From Anaerolineae bacterium (GTDB lineage: Bacteria > Chloroflexota > Anaerolineae > 4572-78 > J111), in assembly GCA_023382535.1 (NCBI GenBank), contig JAHDWA010000020.1, forward strand, positions 62,001-126,000: a stretch of 64,000 nucleotides of DNA, read 5' to 3'. Under the pieces are notes generated by a model. That model did not search any database. It was not told the origin of the DNA and was given only the letters and a program-made list of their open reading frames with translations. Numbering within the stretch: the stretch's first letter is position 1; each line of letters opens with the position of its first letter. Shown piece after piece: positions 9,394 through 17,261 of this stretch. The translations under genes were made by a program, and so were the position numbers.

Positions 9394-9422
9394 TTGACGC
9401 CTAAAAAAATGTGTGATATTAT
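9394..9422 (+). promoter_or_regulatory. Strong sigma-70-type promoter for the LacI-family gene
   Basis: TTGACG at 9394-9399 and TATTAT at 9417-9422 are separated by 17 bases. Transcription would start near 9429, exactly where the 40-bp palindrome begins. This placement fits repression by a regulator bound over the start site. Confidence 0.65.
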
Positions 9423-9429
9423 TGTTTTC

Positions 9430-9469
9430 AATTGACTTATACGTATAAGCTTATACGTATAAGTCAATT
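9430..9469. promoter_or_regulatory. Perfect 40-bp palindrome holding two LacI-type operators
   Basis: Bases 9430-9449 are the exact reverse complement of 9450-9469. Within it the 14-bp palindrome CTTATACGTATAAG occurs twice head to tail (9436-9449 and 9450-9463). Each has the central CG typical of LacI-family operators. It lies between the promoter and the regulator gene, so autoregulation is likely. Confidence 0.75.
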
Positions 9470-9546
9470 TTTGAGACTATTTCCGCTTAACTTCGCATTT
9501 TCTTACTCCATGCTTAATGGCATAAAGAGCCAAAGGCGGCAGATTT

Positions 9547-10575
9547 ATGAAACGCCCTACCCAAGTTGACGTGGCTCGCCTGGCCGGGGTCTCAACGGCA
9601 ACGGTTTCCTATGTGGTAAATGGCCTGGCCAAAGGGCGGGTGCCTATCTCCGAAGAAACCCGCCAGCGCGTGTTGGAAGCTGTCCGGGAACTCGACTACG
9701 AGCCGGATGCCCGCGCCCAGGCCCTCCGTTCAGGGGATACCAAAACTATTGGTTTAATTATCCCAGACATCCGCAATCCTCACTTTTGGGAATATGCTGA
9801 AGGAGTCGAGCAGGAGGCTCACGCTTCAGGTTACCATCTCTTACTATCCAGCATTGCCCTCGATCTCAAGTACGGGGAAGACATCTTCAAGGACTTGTCA
9901 CGCCGGCGTATTGATGGGCTGATTCTGGCCAGTTCTTTCATCGGGCAATCGGAAGAAGCCAAAAAAACAATAATCCACCTGCTCAAACGGCGGCTGCCCA
10001 TTGTGGAAGTAAGTAATTATTATAATATTGATTGCGTGGTATCTGATTACCGGGCCGTAACGATGGAGGTGATGGATCATTTACTGTCTCTGTCGCACCG
10101 GCGTATTGGTTTGATTTACGGGGTGGCGATGCCTGAGTTGGCTGAAGATCGCCTGCAACCCTACCAGGAAAGTCTCCAAGCCGCCGGTCTGCCGCTTGAC
10201 CCGGAGCTGATCGTTACATGTGGCCCAACCATCGAAGATGGATATCAAGCCGCTCTCCGGCTTTTACAACTCCCGTCACGCCCCACCGCTTTGATCGCCA
10301 TCAATGATTTGCTCGCCCTGGGCGCGCTGCGGGCAGCCGCAGATTTAAGACTGCATGTTCCTACAGATCTGTCCCTGGTCGGTTATGACGATATTCCTAT
10401 GGCCAAATACCAGGCGCCGCGCTTAACGACCGTTTCTAAAGATGCTGCCAAATCCGGGCGAGAAGCGGTTAAACTGCTGTTGGCTCGTCTCCGTGACCCC
10501 GATCGGCCCCGCCAGGAAATTCGAGTTCAACCTCGTTTAATCATTCGTGAATCCACCGGACCCGCCCCATTTTGA
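9547..10575 (+). CDS. LacI-family transcriptional regulator
   Basis: A 342-residue repressor/activator. Residues 5-25 form the helix-turn-helix (VDVARLAGVSTATVSYVVNG), followed by the hinge helix and a periplasmic-binding-protein-like effector domain (IGLIIPDIRNPHFW, then ALIAINDLLALGALRAA and VGYDDIPMAKYQAPRLTTV). These are standard family marks. The effector is presumably a sugar derived from the glycosides handled by the downstream genes. The tandem palindrome upstream implies self-control. The sugar ABC genes begin about 360 bases downstream without an obvious copy of the same operator, so control of those genes is inferred from position only. Confidence 0.92.
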   Translation: MKRPTQVDVARLAGVSTATVSYVVNGLAKGRVPISEETRQRVLEAVRELDYEPDARAQALRSGDTKTIGLIIPDIRNPHFWEYAEGVEQEAHASGYHLLLSSIALDLKYGEDIFKDLSRRRIDGLILASSFIGQSEEAKKTIIHLLKRRLPIVEVSNYYNIDCVVSDYRAVTMEVMDHLLSLSHRRIGLIYGVAMPELAEDRLQPYQESLQAAGLPLDPELIVTCGPTIEDGYQAALRLLQLPSRPTALIAINDLLALGALRAAADLRLHVPTDLSLVGYDDIPMAKYQAPRLTTVSKDAAKSGREAVKLLLARLRDPDRPRQEIRVQPRLIIRESTGPAPF

Positions 10576-10701
10576 CGAAGCGTGGCTAAGCAGCCCAGGC
10601 AGAGAGAGGCTGAAGGAGGTGCAGATGGTTAAATTTTATCTGTGAAGAAGGCAAAGGTTTAGAAAAATGAAAACCTGGCGCGGCTATCCGGGATGAAAAA
10701 A

Positions 10702-10738
10702 GGAGATACCGGCTATCTTGGCGGACGGCGGTATCTCC
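10702..10738. terminator. Hairpin in the gap between the regulator and the sugar-binding gene
   Basis: GGAGATACCG (10702-10711) and CGGTATCTCC (10729-10738) form a perfect 10-bp stem around a 17-base loop. There is no T-run, so it may be an RNA-stability or attenuator element rather than an intrinsic terminator. Apart from this hairpin I see nothing else supportable between 10576 and 10933. Confidence 0.4.
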
Positions 10739-10933
10739 CTGAGGCAGGCTTAGCAAACTTCTTTTGCACTCATTATTCTTGTATTGAGTGCTGGAAGTAT
10801 TGCCGGCCTTTTGACATGATACAGAAATTCCATCCGTTTGACAAACCTCTAAAAATCTCCGGTAGCCTAGTCCCCTAATTTAGCTGGTTCATCTAAATTT
10901 GATAGTCACTGACACCCTCAAGGAGGAGTAAAG

Positions 10934-12331
10934 ATGAAAAAACAAATACATTTGCTAATTACCCTGCTGGTACTGGGTTTGCTGTTGGTGGCTTGTGGCG
11001 CGCAGCCGCAGCAAGCAGCCGCCCCCACCGCGGCTCCGGCCGAGCCAACCCAGGCTGCCGCTGCCCCTGCCGCAGCGGTCACGGAGGAACAAGCGGCTGA
11101 ACCCACCGAAGCCGCTGCCGCGGAGGAAGCCGTCACGCTGACTTATCTCGTTGACGATAGCGAGGCCAACCAGGCTACGGCCAAAACGCTTGCCGATGCC
11201 TACGTGGCGCTCCATCCCAACGTAACCATCAATATCGAGAGCCGGCCGGGGGGCACCGAAGGCGACAACATCGTCAAGACGCGCCTGGCCACAGGCGAAA
11301 TGACCGACATCTTCTGGTACAACTCCGGCTCGTTGCTTCAGGCCCTGAATCCGTCCGACACGCTCGTTGACCTCTCGAAAGAGCCGTTCATTGCCAGTAT
11401 CGTCGAGTTGTTTCTCCCCACTGTGTCCCAGAACGGGGGAGTCTTTGGTGTGCCGAGCCAGACGGCCATGGGCGGCGGTATCCTTTACAACAAGAAGATC
11501 TACGCTGACCTCGGGCTAAGCGTACCCACGACATGGGCTGAGTTTGAAGCGAACAACGAGAAGATCAAGGCGGCCGGTATCGCGCCGGTCATTGCTACGT
11601 TCGGTGACACCTGGACTTCCCAACTGTTCGTTCTCGCTGATTACTACAACGTCGAGCAGGCCAACCCGACCTTCGCGGCAGACTACACCGGTAACAAGGC
11701 CAAATACGCTACAACTCCTGCGGCAATGGCTGGCTTCACCTACCTCAAAGAAGGTTTCGACGAGGGTTGGTGGCAGAAGGACTACGCGACCACGAAATTC
11801 GAACAAGGATTGAAGCTGCTCGCCGACGGTGAGGGCGCCCATTACCCGATGCTGACCTTTGCGCTGTCAACCATTGCGACCAACTCGCCCGACAAGGTGA
11901 ACGACATCGGCTTCTTCGCCGTGCCCGGGACGGATGCCTCGAAGAACGGCGCGACAATCTGGATGCCCGCCGCTACCTACATCCCCAAGACGACCACGAA
12001 CCTCGATGTGGCCAAGGATTTCCTGGGCTTCATCGCCTCGACTGCTGGCGTTAACGCGCTCAATGCAGCCGTCGCGCCCACAGGCCCGTACGTCATTAAG
12101 GACGCGACGCTCCCCGACAGCGTTCTTCCGGCCGTGAAAGATGTCGCCGCGTACATTGATACCGGGAAATCCGCGCCCGCGCTGGAGTTTCTCTCTCCGG
12201 TAAAGGGGCCAACGCTCGAGCAGCTCTGCGTTGCCGCCGGCACCGGCCAGATGACGCCCGAAGAGGCAGCCGCGGCCTACGATGAGGATGTTAAGAAGCA
12301 AGCGCAGCAGCTTGGCCTGCCGGGCTGGTAA
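10934..12331 (+). CDS. Sugar ABC transporter substrate-binding lipoprotein
   Basis: A 465-residue solute-binding protein of the extracellular type 1 family. The signal peptide ends in the lipobox LLLVACG, so Cys becomes lipidated. A linker of Ala, Pro, Gln, Thr and Glu (about residues 22-70) tethers the binding domain. That domain includes YLVDDSEANQATAKTLADAY and GILYNKKIYADLGLSVPTTWAEF, typical of oligosaccharide-binding proteins. A strong AAGGAGGAG site precedes the ATG. With the two permeases downstream it forms an importer, probably for a rhamnose- or mannose-containing oligosaccharide given the two glycosidases nearby. No ATPase subunit is present; a shared MsmX-type ATPase elsewhere would be needed. 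Confidence 0.92.
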   Translation: MKKQIHLLITLLVLGLLLVACGAQPQQAAAPTAAPAEPTQAAAAPAAAVTEEQAAEPTEAAAAEEAVTLTYLVDDSEANQATAKTLADAYVALHPNVTINIESRPGGTEGDNIVKTRLATGEMTDIFWYNSGSLLQALNPSDTLVDLSKEPFIASIVELFLPTVSQNGGVFGVPSQTAMGGGILYNKKIYADLGLSVPTTWAEFEANNEKIKAAGIAPVIATFGDTWTSQLFVLADYYNVEQANPTFAADYTGNKAKYATTPAAMAGFTYLKEGFDEGWWQKDYATTKFEQGLKLLADGEGAHYPMLTFALSTIATNSPDKVNDIGFFAVPGTDASKNGATIWMPAATYIPKTTTNLDVAKDFLGFIASTAGVNALNAAVAPTGPYVIKDATLPDSVLPAVKDVAAYIDTGKSAPALEFLSPVKGPTLEQLCVAAGTGQMTPEEAAAAYDEDVKKQAQQLGLPGW

Positions 12332-12363
12332 TCGGCCTGTCTCAACGTTTGTAACTCCTCTTC

Positions 12364-12400
12364 TTCTGAGGGCCGGCGGTCAACCCGCCGGCCCTCAGAA
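12364..12400 (+). terminator. Stable intercistronic hairpin
   Basis: A perfect 16-bp stem (12364-12379 with 12385-12400) closes a five-base loop, TCAAC. It lacks a T-run. Such hairpins after binding-protein genes commonly protect the upstream mRNA and lower expression of the permeases, which are needed in smaller amounts. Confidence 0.6.
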
Positions 12401-12435
12401 TCCAAGAGACATCCCTCTAATGAAAGCGAGGCTCT

Positions 12436-13314
12436 ATGACCATCCATGCGCGGCCGCGGGCAGTCCTGCGAACGTACCCTAACTGGTTTTATCTTCCGGC
12501 AGCCCTTGTGTTCGGCGTATTCTTCGTTGTGCCGACGGCGCTCGCATTCTACTTTAGCCTGACCCGCTGGACACTGTTCAGCGCCACATTCATCGGCCTC
12601 GACAACTACGTCACTTTCCTGAACGATCCCATGCTCATGACCGGGCTGCGCAACACCCTCATTTATGCCGTGCTGACGAGCGGCCTCAAAGTCATCATTG
12701 CGCTGCCGCTGGCCATGCTGCTCACCTCGAATATCCGGTTCAAAGGGCTTCTCCGCAGCATCGTCTTCTTCCCGGTGCTCGTCAGTACCGTCGCCGTGGG
12801 GATCACGTTCTCTACGCTTATGCAGCCGTCCGTAGGACTTATCAACACGGTCCTCGGCTTCCTGGGGCTGCCGCAGCCGGACTGGCTGGGAAACCCAAGC
12901 CTCGCGCTCTACTCGGTGGCGCTGGTTGACGTCTGGAAGGGCGTCGGTATAGCGATGGTGATATTTATGGCGGGCATCTTATCCATCCCGGTGGATTATT
13001 TTGAAGCAGCGCGGCTAGAGGGCGGAACCTGGGTGAAGTTCCGTTACGTCATCCTGCCCCTGGCCCGCAATGCGACGTTCACCGTCATCCTGCTCTCGTT
13101 TATCGGTGGGCTGCGGACATTCGATCTGATTTGGACCATGACCCGCGGCGGTCCCGGCTTCGCCTCCGATGTGCTCACGTCGGTGATTTACAAGGAGTAT
13201 CAGGCCGGCTTCTATGGCTTGTCAACCGCTGGCAATGTCGTCCTCTTCGTTCTCGTCACGATCATTGTGTATCCGCTGATGCGGTCCTTTAATCGGATGG
13301 AGCTTGAACTATGA
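12436..13314 (+). CDS. Sugar ABC transporter permease (MalF/UgpA type)
   Basis: A 292-residue inner-membrane subunit with six predicted helices. The first is YLPAALVFGVFFVVPTALAFYF. The cytoplasmic coupling loop is EAARLEGGTWVKFRYVILPL, the EAA motif that docks on the ATPase. The length is typical of the short form without a large periplasmic insertion. Its stop overlaps the ATG of the second permease (ATGA), so the two half-channels are made in equal amounts. It works with the lipoprotein upstream to import an oligosaccharide or monosaccharide glycoside. Confidence 0.92.
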   Translation: MTIHARPRAVLRTYPNWFYLPAALVFGVFFVVPTALAFYFSLTRWTLFSATFIGLDNYVTFLNDPMLMTGLRNTLIYAVLTSGLKVIIALPLAMLLTSNIRFKGLLRSIVFFPVLVSTVAVGITFSTLMQPSVGLINTVLGFLGLPQPDWLGNPSLALYSVALVDVWKGVGIAMVIFMAGILSIPVDYFEAARLEGGTWVKFRYVILPLARNATFTVILLSFIGGLRTFDLIWTMTRGGPGFASDVLTSVIYKEYQAGFYGLSTAGNVVLFVLVTIIVYPLMRSFNRMELEL

Positions 13315-14147
13315 GGACTCGCAAATTCATCGCGAGTGCCTGGATAGATGGCGCCGCTCTCGTCCTCATCAGCATCGTCTTTGTCGTGCCATTCATATTT
13401 ATCTTGCTGACTGCGGCCAAGACCCGCCAGGAAGCTGCCCTCTTCGAGTTCAGTTGGCCGAGCCAGTTTCAACTGCTCGAAAATATCCGCGAGGTTATGG
13501 TCTATGGCGACAACCGGATGCTCCTGGCGCTGTGGAACAGTACGCTCCTGACCCTAGGCTCGGTGACGCTGATCGTCTTGCTCTCGGCCCTCGTCGCTTT
13601 TGTGATGCAGCGCCGCGGCGATAAGCTGGCCTCGGCTGTCAGTTCGGTCATGCTCGCGGGGCTGATCATCCCTCCCGCCGTCGTGCCAACGATCTTCGTT
13701 TTGCAGTGGCTTGGTCTCTACAAGACCCTCCTCGGTCTGATCATGGTCGAAGTCGCCTACACCATGCCCTTCGCCATCCTGATCTTCCGGGCGTTCATGG
13801 CCTCTATACCGCGAGACCTTGACGAAGCCGCCATCATGGATGGCGCGTCGCCGCTGCGTGTGTTCTTCTCCGTCATTCTGCCGCTGCTGCGGCCGGCCAT
13901 TGTAACGGTCGTCGTCACCTCGTCTGTGACCATCTTCAACGACTTTGTCGGACCGCTCTACTTCCTCCCCGGTACGGAGAATGTCACCGCCCCGCTGACG
14001 TTATTCAGCTTCATGAGCCAGTTCAGCTCGCAGTGGAACCTGCTCTTCGCGGATGTGGTCGTTATCACTATTCTACCCCTCATCGTGTTCATCTTCTTCC
14101 AGCGGCAGCTCGTTTCGGGGATGATGGGCGGCGCGATCAAGGGCTAA
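13311..14147 (+). CDS. Sugar ABC transporter permease (MalG/UgpE type)
   Basis: A 278-residue inner-membrane subunit. The N-terminal helix is AALVLISIVFVVPFIFILLTAAK, and the EAA loop reads DEAAIMDGASPLRVFFSVILPLLRP. This is the usual second permease of CUT1-type sugar importers. It is translationally coupled to the first permease. The next gene, an alpha-L-rhamnosidase, follows after about 110 bases, so imported sugar is probably trimmed in the cytoplasm. Confidence 0.92.
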   Translation: MRTRKFIASAWIDGAALVLISIVFVVPFIFILLTAAKTRQEAALFEFSWPSQFQLLENIREVMVYGDNRMLLALWNSTLLTLGSVTLIVLLSALVAFVMQRRGDKLASAVSSVMLAGLIIPPAVVPTIFVLQWLGLYKTLLGLIMVEVAYTMPFAILIFRAFMASIPRDLDEAAIMDGASPLRVFFSVILPLLRPAIVTVVVTSSVTIFNDFVGPLYFLPGTENVTAPLTLFSFMSQFSSQWNLLFADVVVITILPLIVFIFFQRQLVSGMMGGAIKG

Positions 14148-14256
14148 TCCGTAAGGTAGCAAGGTCGCAGGGTAACATAATCTTTTTTCGGTGGTCGGCG
14201 GCCTGCCCTATCATAGGTAGGGTCAGTCGTCGGTGGTCTATTTTTTAGGAGACTTT

Positions 14257-17007
14257 ATGACCTCAATCACTCAACTCAGATGTGAATATCGCCCCAATCC
14301 CCTGGGCATTGACATCACCGCGCCCCGGCTCAGTTGGCAGATGCAAAGCGACCGGCCCGGCGCACGCCAGACAGCTTATCGTGTCATGGCCGCCAGCGAC
14401 CCGGACCTGTTGCGGGCCGGCAGCGCCGATTTGTGGGACAGCGGCAAAATCGAGTCGGATCAGTCACTTCATATCCCTTATGCCGGCCAGAAATTGGGAT
14501 CACGCCAGCGAGTCCACTGGCAAGTGACCGTCTGGGATGAAACCGGCCAGGCCAGCGACAGCGATCTGGCCTGGTTTGAGCTGGGGCTGCTGAAACGCAG
14601 CGATTGGAAAGCCAGGTGGATTGGCGCAGCGCTGACCGGCGGCCCGCGCACCACCATTCCAGCGCCTTTCCTGCGCAAATCCTTTCAACTGGAGGGTGAG
14701 GTAAAAACGGCGCGATTGTATGTGACTGCCCTGGGCCTCTATGAGTGTTCTATTAACGGCCAGCCGGTCGGCGGCGATGTCTTCACCCCTGGCTGGACCG
14801 ACTATCATAAACGGGTGCAGTACCAGGTCTATGACATCACCAACCTGCTGCGCCAGGGTGAGAATGTCATCGGCGCTATCCTCGGCGACGGCTGGGCGGT
14901 GGGATACGTCGCCTGGCATTCCCGGCAGCAGTACTTCGACCGGCCTCGCCTCCTGGCCCAGGTGGAGATTACCCTGACCGATGAGCGTATGTTTAGGGTG
15001 ATCACGGACCCCACCTGGAAGTACCAGTTCGGCCCCCTGCTCGAAAATGATCTACTGATGGGCGAAGCCTACGATGCCCGCCTGGAACTGCCTGGCTGGG
15101 ATGCGCCGGGCTTTGATAGTAAGCGCTGGTTCGGGGTCGAACTCTTTGATGATCCGGGCATGATGCTCAGCGCCACCAACGGTCCGACCGTGCGCCGCAT
15201 GGATGAACAAAAGCCAATTAGCGATCCGGTGGGTAAGAGCGACCTGAGGACGAAAAAGCGTTTCATCTTCGACCTGGGCCAGAATATGGTTGGCCGTATT
15301 CGCTTCAAAGGCAGCGCCCCGGCCGGCACGACCGTTACCTTCCGTTTCGCCGAAGTCCTTAATTCTGATGGAACGCTTTACACGGCCAATCTCCGGGCAG
15401 CGCGAGTCACCGACTATTACACGTTCAAAGGAGAGGGTGAAGAAGTGTGGGAGCCAATATTTACTTTCCATGGCTTTCGCTATGTCGAATTGGTGGACTA
15501 TCCCGGCCCGGTGAGCCGCGAAACGATCACCGGCATCGTCCTCCACTCCGAGATGTCCCCGACCGGTCATTTCGAGTGTTCGGAGCCGCTCCTTAACCAG
15601 TTGCAGCGTAACATCGTCTGGGGACAGAAGGGCAACTTTGTTGATATACCGACCGACTGCCCTCAACGCGACGAACGCCTGGGTTGGACAGGAGATATTC
15701 AAGTCTTTGCCCGCACGGCCGCCTTTAACTTTGATATCGCCAGTTTTATGACCCGCTGGGCGCAGGATGTCGCCGACGCGCAAACCGAGCAGGGAAGTGT
15801 CCCCCCTGTCGTGCCCGCTGTCGAGACATCATTTATGAGTGATGGGGGACCAGCCTGGTCTGATGCGGTAATTATCTGTCCCTGGACAGTCTACCTTTGC
15901 TATGGCGATACGGGTATTCTTAAAAACACCTATACGGCCATGAGTAAATTTATGGAATTTCTCCTCAAGGGCAGTCCCGGCTACATCCGCTGTGCGCCCG
16001 ACTACGAGGGCTGGCCCGGCTTTGGCGACTGGCTCTCGATCAACGCCAACACCCCGCGTGATCTGATCGGCACGGCCTTTCTGGCCTATGATGCCAGCCT
16101 GATGGCTCAGATTGCTGCCATCCTGGCCAAGCCGCGCGCAGCGGCGAAGTACCGGCGGCTTTTTACCGACGTAAAAAAAGCCTTTGCGGCCCATTATTTG
16201 AAAGGCAGCAAGGTGTTGAGCACCAGCAGCCCGCCATCCGAAGCGCGGCAGAGGATGGACCGGGCGGATGCGATTTCGCGCGGCAACTTAAAAGCAGTTG
16301 ATTACGGGCCGGTCACCTCACAAGTTTTCAACACCAACCTCTTCACCCCAACCCAAACGGCCTATGTTTTGGCCCTGCACTTCGACCTGCTGCCGGAGAA
16401 GCTGCGCCCCCTCGCCGTCGCCGAACTGGTCGCCGACATCGAACGGCGCGGCATGCATTTATCCACCGGTTTTGTCGGCGCGCCTTATCTACCGCATGTT
16501 CTCAGCGACAATGGCCGGCTCGACAGCGCCTATGCCCTGCTCCACCAGAAAACCTGGCCATCGTGGCTCTATTCGGTCGCCCAAGGAGCAACCACTATCT
16601 GGGAGCGCTGGGATGGCTGGACCGAGGAGAATGGGTTTCAAGACCCCGGCATGAACTCGTTCAATCATTACGCCTACGGCTCGATTGGGGCCTGGCTCTA
16701 CCAGACCGTGGCAGGTATTGAGATTGATCCGGCGAAGCCGGGCTACAAACATATCATTCTGCGTCCTCAACCCGGCGGTGGCTTAACCCATGCCTGCGGC
16801 AGCCTCAAGACGCTTTACGGGGAGTTGATTTCGCGGTGGACCATCGAAAAGGACAGGTTCGATTGGACAGTTGTTATACCTCCTAACACGACCGCCACGG
16901 TGTATCTGCCGGTACAGACAGAGCACAAGATTCTAATGAATGGACAGGCCGTCACTCGTTCAGTTTACGAAATTGGGGCCGGCGAGTACCGCTTTGTCGC
17001 AGGCTGA
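14257..17007 (+). CDS. Alpha-L-rhamnosidase (GH78)
   Basis: A 916-residue inverting glycosidase that removes terminal alpha-L-rhamnose. The ATG at 14257 is chosen because AGGAGA lies just before it; a GTG eight codons upstream has no such site. The N-terminal beta-sandwich begins LRCEYRPNPLGIDITAPRL. The catalytic barrel has DCPQRDERLGWTGD (about 467-480), holding the Asp/Glu residues of the family active site, and TTIWERWDG, whose Glu near 783 matches the second catalytic acid of GH78. No signal peptide is visible, so it is probably cytoplasmic and acts on glycosides taken up by the ABC importer upstream. Confidence 0.93.
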   Translation: MTSITQLRCEYRPNPLGIDITAPRLSWQMQSDRPGARQTAYRVMAASDPDLLRAGSADLWDSGKIESDQSLHIPYAGQKLGSRQRVHWQVTVWDETGQASDSDLAWFELGLLKRSDWKARWIGAALTGGPRTTIPAPFLRKSFQLEGEVKTARLYVTALGLYECSINGQPVGGDVFTPGWTDYHKRVQYQVYDITNLLRQGENVIGAILGDGWAVGYVAWHSRQQYFDRPRLLAQVEITLTDERMFRVITDPTWKYQFGPLLENDLLMGEAYDARLELPGWDAPGFDSKRWFGVELFDDPGMMLSATNGPTVRRMDEQKPISDPVGKSDLRTKKRFIFDLGQNMVGRIRFKGSAPAGTTVTFRFAEVLNSDGTLYTANLRAARVTDYYTFKGEGEEVWEPIFTFHGFRYVELVDYPGPVSRETITGIVLHSEMSPTGHFECSEPLLNQLQRNIVWGQKGNFVDIPTDCPQRDERLGWTGDIQVFARTAAFNFDIASFMTRWAQDVADAQTEQGSVPPVVPAVETSFMSDGGPAWSDAVIICPWTVYLCYGDTGILKNTYTAMSKFMEFLLKGSPGYIRCAPDYEGWPGFGDWLSINANTPRDLIGTAFLAYDASLMAQIAAILAKPRAAAKYRRLFTDVKKAFAAHYLKGSKVLSTSSPPSEARQRMDRADAISRGNLKAVDYGPVTSQVFNTNLFTPTQTAYVLALHFDLLPEKLRPLAVAELVADIERRGMHLSTGFVGAPYLPHVLSDNGRLDSAYALLHQKTWPSWLYSVAQGATTIWERWDGWTEENGFQDPGMNSFNHYAYGSIGAWLYQTVAGIEIDPAKPGYKHIILRPQPGGGLTHACGSLKTLYGELISRWTIEKDRFDWTVVIPPNTTATVYLPVQTEHKILMNGQAVTRSVYEIGAGEYRFVAG

Positions 17008-17261
17008 CTTACTGTTCCTTAGTGATGGTTCCTCGAAATCCTGCGTATAAAATGCGGCAGGTACTTTGGGGCAAGTAACCCGTTAGATTTGTCGAACCAG
17101 TCAAAGCCCCTTTGAAGTACTTTTCGCCCTGGTATTCCTTTTTCCTCCATTATATAATTTCCTCTGGTGAGTTCACCGGATGAGAACCTAAGAAAATGGA
17201 ATAGTAGAATCTCGTCTTGCCCAGACTAACCAATTTGATTTCTCCTTCGGAAAGGTGTTTT

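Noticed and set aside
10693..10878. Open frame of 61 codons between the LacI-family gene and the sugar-binding gene
   Set aside because: It has a plausible upstream purine run but overlaps a strong hairpin, shows no familiar protein pattern and has Cys/His content typical of chance frames.
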